Assembly (NCBI GenBank): GCA_001770775.1
Contig: MESA01000034.1
Location: 27,605-91,604, forward strand
Origin: Burkholderiales bacterium RIFCSPHIGHO2_12_FULL_63_20
Lineage (GTDB): Bacteria > Pseudomonadota > Gammaproteobacteria > Burkholderiales > Burkholderiaceae_C
DNA: 64,000 bases
Direction: 5' to 3'
A program made the translations under genes and the position numbers. Within the stretch, counting starts at the first letter, position 1, and each line of letters opens with the position of its first letter. The notes beneath the pieces were generated by a model. That model ran no database searches. It saw only the letters and a list, made by a program, of their open reading frames with translations, and had not been told where the DNA came from. This document shows positions 57,667 through 64,000 of the stretch, in pieces.

Positions 57667-60600
57667 TCAGCGTTGCGTAGACCACTCACTCAAGGGCACA
57701 GGCCGGCCAAACAGATAACCCTGGTAGGCATGACAAGCCATGGCGGCCAATGCCGCCCTTTGAGCGTCGGTTTCCACCCCTTCCGCGATCACATTCAGCC
57801 CCATGCTGTGTCCCAGCGCCACGATCGTGCGCGCAATCGCCGCGTCGTTCGGGTTGGTGCAGATTTCGCGCACAAAGCTCTGGTCGATCTTGAGCTGGTC
57901 CAGCGGCAAGCGCTTCAGGTAAGACAGGGACGAGTAGCCCGTCCCGAAGTCATCCAGCGAGAAGCTCACCCCGATGTCCTTGAGCGCGCTCATCTTGGTG
58001 ATGATGTCATCCACGTTGGACACCAGCATGCTCTCGGTCAGTTCCAGCTTCAGTCGCTCCGGGCGTGCGCCCGTTCGAGTCAGCACCGCCTTCACCTGAT
58101 CCACGAAATCGGCCTGGTGGAACTGCCGCGCGCTGATGTTGATGGCCAGGGTGAAGTCAACCGTGGCAGGCTCGCGAGCCCAGCCCAACAACACTTGGCA
58201 GGCGGTCTCCAGCACCCACAAGCCGATGGGCACGATCAGACCCATCTCTTCGGCCACTGGAATGAACAAGTTGGGCGGCACCATGCCGCGCTGCGGATGT
58301 GGCCAACGGATCAGGGCCTCGGCCCCTCTGATGCGGCCGTCGGCGTCGACCTGAGGCTGATAGAAAAGCTGGAACTGAAACTCGTTCACGGCCGTGCGCA
58401 GGTCGGCTTCCAGCTGCGTGCGGGCCATCAGCTTGGCCTGCATCTGCGGATCGAAGAAACGGAAGGTGTTGCGCCCGGAGCTCTTGGCCTGGTACATCGC
58501 CAAGTCGGCTTGTTTGAGCAAGTCATCGAGGCTGTGCTCATGGTCGATGAACAGCGTCACGCCAATGCTGGGGCTGTTCAAGTAATAGCGCTCGCCCAGG
58601 CGGTAGCGCTGCGACAGCACCTGGTGGATCTTCTCCACCACGCCTTCCGCACGCGTGGCCGCCTGTTCGGCGTCGGCGTGCAGACCTTCCAGAATCACGA
58701 CGAACTCGTCGCCACCCAGGCGCGCAATCGTGTCGCCCTCGCGCAGGGTGCTGACCAAGCGCTCGGCCACCTGTTGGAGCAACTGGTCTCCCACCGCATG
58801 CCCAGCCGTGTCGTTGAGGTTCTTGAAATTGTCCAGATCCATGAACAGCAATGCACCGTACTGACCACTGCGCTTGCTGGTGCTCATGGCATGCTGCAGC
58901 CGGTCCATCAGCAGCCGTCGGTTGGGCAGCTTGGTCAGTGGATCGTAGAACGCCAAGCGCTCGATCTCCTGCTCGGCGGCCTTGCGTCGGGTGATGTCAC
59001 GCACCAGGCCCACGAACATCGGCACCCCACCGCGCGTCACCTGCGACACCGCCAGCTCGATCGGGAACAGATTCCCGTTCTGGTGTTGCCCACGCAGTTC
59101 ACGGCCAATGCCGATGATGCGCGAGTGGCCATTGTCCTCATAGTCGCGCAGATAGCCGTCGTGCGCCTCACGGTGCGGAGACGGCATCAGCATCTTGACG
59201 TTCTGCCCTATGACCTCCTGGGCGTCATAGCCAAAAATCTGCTCGGCCGCAGGGTTGAACGACACGATCCCCCCCCGTCGGTCAATGGTGATCAGCCCGT
59301 CGACGATGTTGTCCAGCACCGCCTGCGTGTAGTCGGCCTGCTCCTGCAGTGCGATTCTGGCTTGTTGTTGCGCGCTGATGTCGATCTGCGTGCCAAACAT
59401 CTGGCGGGGGAGTCCCTCATCCGTCCACGTTGTGACCCGGCCGCGCGTGTTCACCCACACCCAATGACCGTCCTTGTGGCGCATGCGGCACTGCGTTTCG
59501 TAGTCGCTGCGCTTGCCCGCAAAATGTTGCGCCAGCAAGGCTTCGGCTTCGATCAGGTCATCCGGATGCAGCAAGCTCTTCCAACGATCTACATGGTGAG
59601 GTGCCAGCTCGTCCAAGGTGTAGCCAAGCATGGTCGCCCAGCGCTCGTTGAACACCGCCTCACCCGTCTGAACGTTCCACTCCCAGGTGGCAATGCGCGC
59701 ACCGTCGATCACCGCCGCCAGGCGCTGCTTGCTAAGACTGATGCGCTCGGCGTCGCTCTTTTCCCGGGTGATGTCCGACTCAATGGCGATGAAGCCCTGC
59801 AGTTCGCCCAAGGGGTCGCGCAGCGGGTTGCAGCTGATGCGCACCCAGTACGGCTGCCTGCTCTTGCTGTAGTTGATCACGTCCACCGTGAAAGCCTCTC
59901 CCCGGCTCAAGGCATCTCGCATCTGGGCGATGGCCTGTGGGCTGGTGTCTTCCCCCTGCAGCAAGTCGCCGGGCCTGCGCCCGATCAGCTCACCCAGCGT
60001 ATAGCCCGACAGGCGGGTGAAGCCCTCATTGATCCAGTCGATCCGCCCCAGCTTGTCGGTGATCACCACCCCATTGGTCGTCTCGCTGGCCACGCGCGAG
60101 AGACGCGCCAGCTCGATCAAGGCACGCTCGTGCGTCTCTTGCACCCGCGCCGCACTCACCAGCTGTCCGATGGTGGTCAGCAGAGGATGCAGGAAATCGA
60201 CCAAGGCCATGTCATAGCCACCTGGGCGGTTGGCCAGTCCCAGCATCGCCACCATCTGGTCGCCATGATGAATCGGGATCCCCAGAAATGCGTTCAAGGC
60301 CGGGTGGCCGGGCGGTAAACCGCCACGGCGTGGGTCCTCAGCGGGGCGGTTGGCGATTACCACCTCGGCGCTCGTCAGCGCCGCGCCAAACAGCGACTCG
60401 AGCTTGGTGAACACCATGCCCTCGGGCGCGTGGGCTTCCAGCAAGGCGCGGGTGGGTTCATCCCAGGCGATGTTGGTGATCGCGTGGGTCTTCAGGTAGG
60501 GCTGGCCGTCGGCGTTGTGACGCACCTCTCCCACAAAACCATAGGCACTGTGTGTCAGGGCCAGCGTGTCTTCGAGCAGGGTGTCAAACGCCTTTTTGCG

Positions 60601-61182
60601 ATCCGGCTCCTGAATGAAGGTCAGTTGGGCGCGCGCCACAACTTCACCCAGGCGTTGCGCCGACTGCAGCGCCACGCTTTGCTCATGCAGATCGACGTGC
60701 CCAATGGCCTGCTCGACACAATCCGCCAGGTCCCGCAGGGACTGGCGTTCGGCGTGGGTCAAGGGCGGACGTGGTTGGTCATCCAGGATGCACAGCGCGC
60801 CGATTCTCAGGCCGTCGCCCACCGTCAACGGGGCGCCAGCGTAATAACGAATGTGCGGAAAACCGCTGACCAGCGGACTGTGTTGAAAGCGTGGATCCAG
60901 CAGGGCATCCGTCACCTCCATGATGTCGGCCTGCTCGATGGTGTGGACGGTGAAGGACACTTCACGCGCTGCGCCATTGATGTCCGCCGATCCTTGGCGC
61001 GACTTCAGCCAAAGACGCTTGTCGTCCACCACCGACACCAGGGCCACTTTGGCGCCAAACATCTGCTTCGCCAGGCGCGTCAGACGATCAAATTTATCCT
61101 CAGGCTGCGTGTTGAGCAGACCGGTGGCTTTCAATGCAGCCAGACGCGCAATTTCAGCGCCCGATGACTCAGGTTCTTGCAT
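57667..61182 (-). CDS. Multidomain GAF-GAF-PAS-PAS-PAS-GGDEF-EAL protein
   Basis: DPLTKLPNRRLLMDRLQHAM...ARLGGDEFVVILEG; EAL domain GAEALIRWPHPQRGMVPPNLFIPVAEEMG, DDFGTGYSSLSYLKRLPLDQLKIDQSFV. Confidence 0.95.
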   Translation of the reverse strand: MQEPESSGAEIARLAALKATGLLNTQPEDKFDRLTRLAKQMFGAKVALVSVVDDKRLWLKSRQGSADINGAAREVSFTVHTIEQADIMEVTDALLDPRFQHSPLVSGFPHIRYYAGAPLTVGDGLRIGALCILDDQPRPPLTHAERQSLRDLADCVEQAIGHVDLHEQSVALQSAQRLGEVVARAQLTFIQEPDRKKAFDTLLEDTLALTHSAYGFVGEVRHNADGQPYLKTHAITNIAWDEPTRALLEAHAPEGMVFTKLESLFGAALTSAEVVIANRPAEDPRRGGLPPGHPALNAFLGIPIHHGDQMVAMLGLANRPGGYDMALVDFLHPLLTTIGQLVSAARVQETHERALIELARLSRVASETTNGVVITDKLGRIDWINEGFTRLSGYTLGELIGRRPGDLLQGEDTSPQAIAQMRDALSRGEAFTVDVINYSKSRQPYWVRISCNPLRDPLGELQGFIAIESDITREKSDAERISLSKQRLAAVIDGARIATWEWNVQTGEAVFNERWATMLGYTLDELAPHHVDRWKSLLHPDDLIEAEALLAQHFAGKRSDYETQCRMRHKDGHWVWVNTRGRVTTWTDEGLPRQMFGTQIDISAQQQARIALQEQADYTQAVLDNIVDGLITIDRRGGIVSFNPAAEQIFGYDAQEVIGQNVKMLMPSPHREAHDGYLRDYEDNGHSRIIGIGRELRGQHQNGNLFPIELAVSQVTRGGVPMFVGLVRDITRRKAAEQEIERLAFYDPLTKLPNRRLLMDRLQHAMSTSKRSGQYGALLFMDLDNFKNLNDTAGHAVGDQLLQQVAERLVSTLREGDTIARLGGDEFVVILEGLHADAEQAATRAEGVVEKIHQVLSQRYRLGERYYLNSPSIGVTLFIDHEHSLDDLLKQADLAMYQAKSSGRNTFRFFDPQMQAKLMARTQLEADLRTAVNEFQFQLFYQPQVDADGRIRGAEALIRWPHPQRGMVPPNLFIPVAEEMGLIVPIGLWVLETACQVLLGWAREPATVDFTLAINISARQFHQADFVDQVKAVLTRTGARPERLKLELTESMLVSNVDDIITKMSALKDIGVSFSLDDFGTGYSSLSYLKRLPLDQLKIDQSFVREICTNPNDAAIARTIVALGHSMGLNVIAEGVETDAQRAALAAMACHAYQGYLFGRPVPLSEWSTQR

Positions 61183-61344
61183 GGGTTTCCGGATGCTCGG
61201 CGGCACAGGGGGTGCGGGCTGCCGCACCCTGAGTTCCAGCCAAACGTCATCGGCCAGGCAGACACACGCTCAACTCACCCTCACGCAACCGCCGTGTTGC
61301 GAGGACGCGTAGTGTAACGGTGCGCATGTCGTCCCGTAAGCGCC

Positions 61345-61551
61345 TCAGGGCTTCGGCCCGCTTTTCGTGCCGCGTCGGCTCTGCGACTGGTTGCTGCCGC
61401 CAATGTGGGCTTCCCGATCGCTGCGGCTTTCCGGTGTGCGATGCCCTTGGTTCAGTTGCGTGGCGTCCTGCTCGCCCATTTTGTTGGTGTCGTTGGCCAC
61501 CTTACCAGTGTGCGGTTCTTGCGCGTCGCGTGAATTCTGATGGTTGCTCAT
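61345..61551 (-). CDS. Small, highly hydrophilic hypothetical protein (68 aa)
   Basis: ATG preceded by AGGAGA on the minus strand; MSNHQNSRDAQEPHTGKVANDTNKMGEQDATQLNQGHRTPESRSDREAHIGGSNQSQSRRGTKSGPKP. Confidence 0.6.
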   Translation of the reverse strand: MSNHQNSRDAQEPHTGKVANDTNKMGEQDATQLNQGHRTPESRSDREAHIGGSNQSQSRRGTKSGPKP

Positions 61552-61732
61552 CACGGTCTCCTGTTGACCTCGCGACCGATGTTGATCGCATGAACCCATC
61601 ATAGGCACCCCTTTGCGCCGCGTCCACGTTTAATGCAGCGCAAGGCAATTTGTGTCGGGATTTTTTACATGCAATGCTTGTTGAATCTGCAATATCAACG
61701 TAGGTGGTTGATTTGAAAGAACAAAGAGGCGG

Positions 61733-61748
61733 TGGCATGGAAATGGCT
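61733..61748 (+). promoter_or_regulatory. Sigma-54 (-24/-12) promoter candidate TGGCATGGAAATGGCT
   Basis: GG at 61734-61735 and GC at 61746-61747 with 10-nt spacing; about 35 bp upstream of the PEP-CTERM ATG. Confidence 0.6.
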
Positions 61749-61783
61749 TCTAAGATGACGTTGTTCAATCTGGAAGTACCCCA

Positions 61784-62590
61784 ATGAAGTTCCGTTACCT
61801 CGCGCTCAGCATTTTGCTTGCCTCTATCGGTGTCGCTCAGGCTGCGCCTGTGACCATTGTGGCTTCGGAAGATTTCAGCTACGGCTCTCCCACGGCGGGT
61901 GCCGTCAACCTGGCTGGTCAGAACGGTGGCACAGGTTGGGTGGGCGCATGGACAGGCTCGTCTGTGGCCAAGGTGGTCAACACCACGGCGGCGGATGTCG
62001 GCATGTCGGGTGGGGCGTTCCAGGTATCGGGCAACAACAACAGCTTGGCCACCCGCCAGCTCAGCACGTCGATCTCCGGCGACGTCTTCGTTGATTTCCT
62101 GTTCCAGTTCGATGCAGGTGCCATCGGTAACAACGATTTCCTGGGCCTGTGGTTCGGCAACAGCAATGGTCCGAACATCGGCCTGAAGGCCAACTGCGGC
62201 AATGGCACTTGCACCAGCGACCTGTTCGTGCGCGGCAATGGCACCGGTGGTGCTTACAGCACCAACCTGACTCTCGGCAACACCGTACGTTTGGTGGGTC
62301 TGCTCGAGAAAACCGGCACCTCCACTGTGTACAACAAGTACTCGCTGTGGGTCGACCCGACCGCCAATGAGCTCAACACGCTCACCGGCGCCGATGCGGT
62401 GTTCACGGGTTCCTCTGGCTTGTCGTCGTTCAATACCATCGGCTTCCGGTCTGCCACCTTGTCATCCAATGACCGCCTGCTGGTCGATAACCTGCAAATC
62501 GGTGTGATCCCCGAGCCGGCTGCGCTGGGTTTGCTGGGTGCCGCTTTCCTGGGCGCTTCGCTCTCCACACGCCGAAACAAGAAGGCCTGA
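61784..62590 (+). CDS. PEP-CTERM sorting domain-containing secreted protein
   Basis: Signal peptide MKFRYLALSILLASIGVAQAA; C-terminal VIPEPAALGLLGAAFLGASLSTRRNKKA. Confidence 0.93.
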   Translation: MKFRYLALSILLASIGVAQAAPVTIVASEDFSYGSPTAGAVNLAGQNGGTGWVGAWTGSSVAKVVNTTAADVGMSGGAFQVSGNNNSLATRQLSTSISGDVFVDFLFQFDAGAIGNNDFLGLWFGNSNGPNIGLKANCGNGTCTSDLFVRGNGTGGAYSTNLTLGNTVRLVGLLEKTGTSTVYNKYSLWVDPTANELNTLTGADAVFTGSSGLSSFNTIGFRSATLSSNDRLLVDNLQIGVIPEPAALGLLGAAFLGASLSTRRNKKA

Positions 62591-62649
62591 AGCCGCGGCC
62601 ACCGAGTTCCGGCGCTGTGGCGTCGGTCTCAAGGCCCAGTCTGGCAATC

Positions 62650-62675
62650 AAAGCCTGTCTATCTGACAGGCTTTT
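62650..62675 (+). terminator. Rho-independent terminator after the PEP-CTERM gene
   Basis: AAAGCCTGTC-tatct-GACAGGCTTTT. Confidence 0.85.
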
Positions 62676-62720
62676 GTGTTTTTGGGCACCACCTGGCATC
62701 AGCGCGCAGGTTCGTCGGTG

Positions 62721-64000
62721 TCATGCGACCTGCTGCCAGGACACCACCCGGTTGCGGCCATCCTGTTTGGCTTGGTACAAGGCACGGTCCGCGTTGCTGA
62801 GCACGTCTGCGGCGCTCATCTCGCTGGTGGCAAAGGCCACGCCGATGCTCACGGTCACATGGATCTCGCCGGCAACCGTCAAGAAGGGCTGTGAAGCAAT
62901 CCGTTCGCGGATGGCATTGGCCTTGTTGAGGGCGTCGTCGGGCGAGATGTTTTCCAGCACCAGCGCGAACTCCTCTCCACCCAAACGTCCTGCGGTGTCA
63001 CCCTGACGCAAGGCGGCGCGAACACGCGAAGTCAGCTCCTGGAGCACCGCATCTCCGGCAGGGTGTCCGTGCGTGTCGTTCACCTGCTTGAAGAAGTCGA
63101 TGTCCAGCATCATGACAGCACAGGCGGGTCCTGAGCGGTGCTGAACCGAGGCCAGGGCGTGCGTCAGTGAGGCCATGAAGGCGCGTCGATTGAGCAGGCC
63201 TGTGAGCGAATCCGTGGACGCCAACGCAGTGAGGTTGCGCTCCTTGTGCTTGCGTTCGGTGATGTCGTACAAAAGCCAGACGCACCCCAGGGATTCGTCG
63301 TGATCACTGATCTCGATGCGCTTGATCTCCAGCACGCGGTCAGCAGGCCCTTCCACCTCCAGGGTGGTGCCACTTTCGCGCCGCTCCTGAGGGTGTGTGC
63401 CGTTCAGCCAGGCAGCCTTTTGCGGACCTAAGCGCTCCAGCAGTTGCGTGTGCGGCAATCCGATCAGCGCACCATCCTGGTCGGACAGGCCCATCCATTC
63501 GATCGCCACCCGGTTCAACAGCACGACACGATGCGTGGTGTCTTCCATCAACACGCCCCCAGGGAAGCGCTCAAGCAGCACGTCCAGGCGTTTGCGCTCC
63601 ACGAGCAGTGACTCATCGGCCAGGTGCCGGTCGGTGACGTCGGTATAGGTGCCCACCAGCAGCAGTGGCTGACCTGAAGCATTGCGCTCCACCACCCGTG
63701 CCCGCACCGACACCCACAGAGGCTGCCCGTCGCCCGTCAGCATGCGCACTTCGGTGGCAAAGGCGCCGTCGTGAGGCCCTTGGAGGTAGGTCTCCCACTC
63801 CCGTGTCAGCTTGGGCAGGTCTTGAGGGTGGGCGAGGTCCTTCCAGTCGAGGCGGCTTGCCGTCGCAGCGGGCGCTTGAACGCCCAGCATCTTGTAGATC
63901 CCTTCGTCCCAAGCCACCTTCTTGTCTTTGGCATGCCAGGACCACACGCCGTCGTGGGCCGAATGCAGCGTGACGTGGAGTCGCTCGTGGGCAATGCGAA
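62721..64000 (-). CDS. PAS-GGDEF diguanylate cyclase (5' end outside the window)
   Basis: DSLTGLLNRRAFMASLTHAL...MLDIDFFKQVNDTHGHPAGD...GRLGGEEFALVLEN; frame continues upstream of 63947 as RIAHERLHVTLHSAHDGVWSWHAKDKK to the window edge. Confidence 0.92.
   Translation of the reverse strand, partial: RIAHERLHVTLHSAHDGVWSWHAKDKKVAWDEGIYKMLGVQAPAATASRLDWKDLAHPQDLPKLTREWETYLQGPHDGAFATEVRMLTGDGQPLWVSVRARVVERNASGQPLLLVGTYTDVTDRHLADESLLVERKRLDVLLERFPGGVLMEDTTHRVVLLNRVAIEWMGLSDQDGALIGLPHTQLLERLGPQKAAWLNGTHPQERRESGTTLEVEGPADRVLEIKRIEISDHDESLGCVWLLYDITERKHKERNLTALASTDSLTGLLNRRAFMASLTHALASVQHRSGPACAVMMLDIDFFKQVNDTHGHPAGDAVLQELTSRVRAALRQGDTAGRLGGEEFALVLENISPDDALNKANAIRERIASQPFLTVAGEIHVTVSIGVAFATSEMSAADVLSNADRALYQAKQDGRNRVVSWQQVA

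Noticed and set aside
57673-60318. 881-aa plus-strand ORF opposite the GGDEF/EAL gene
   Set aside because: Compositional antisense artefact; the minus-strand frame carries unmistakable PAS, GGDEF and EAL motifs.

Overview
This window looks like an ordinary high-GC betaproteobacterial chromosome segment, probably Burkholderiales; that placement is inferred from gene content only. I found no phage, transposon, CRISPR array or integrative element. The left edge carries the lon 3' end and a tRNA cluster (three identical Gly-GCC, Cys-GCA, Leu-UAA). After that come murI, etfBA with an acyl-CoA dehydrogenase, a two-component system, an orphan ureD, a NitT/TauT-type ABC importer, psd, a YjjJ-like HipA protein and trhO. 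Most of 24.4-53.3 kb is a purine-catabolism island: M20 amidohydrolase, UraD-AllC fusion, PuuE, GntR regulator, HiuH, PuuD, XdhCBA, guanine deaminase, a BMP-type ABC importer and an adenine deaminase-like protein. Six cyclic-di-GMP-type genes are scattered in and around it. The right end has an FtsX-like permease, CheW, a large GGDEF/EAL protein and a PEP-CTERM protein gene. The strongest unexplained signals are: (1) two paralogous tRNA-Gly promoter/leader units whose perfect 8-bp leader hairpins covary; (2) a TGTATACA operator at three promoters that links the purine genes, their GntR regulator and a distant ABC importer; (3) a sigma-54-like promoter upstream of the PEP-CTERM gene; (4) a structured intergenic region with DnaA-box-like dyads after the Lon-like protease gene; (5) an orphan ureD and a degenerate GGDEF protein. 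All calls come from reading the sequence and supplied ORFs; no searches were run.
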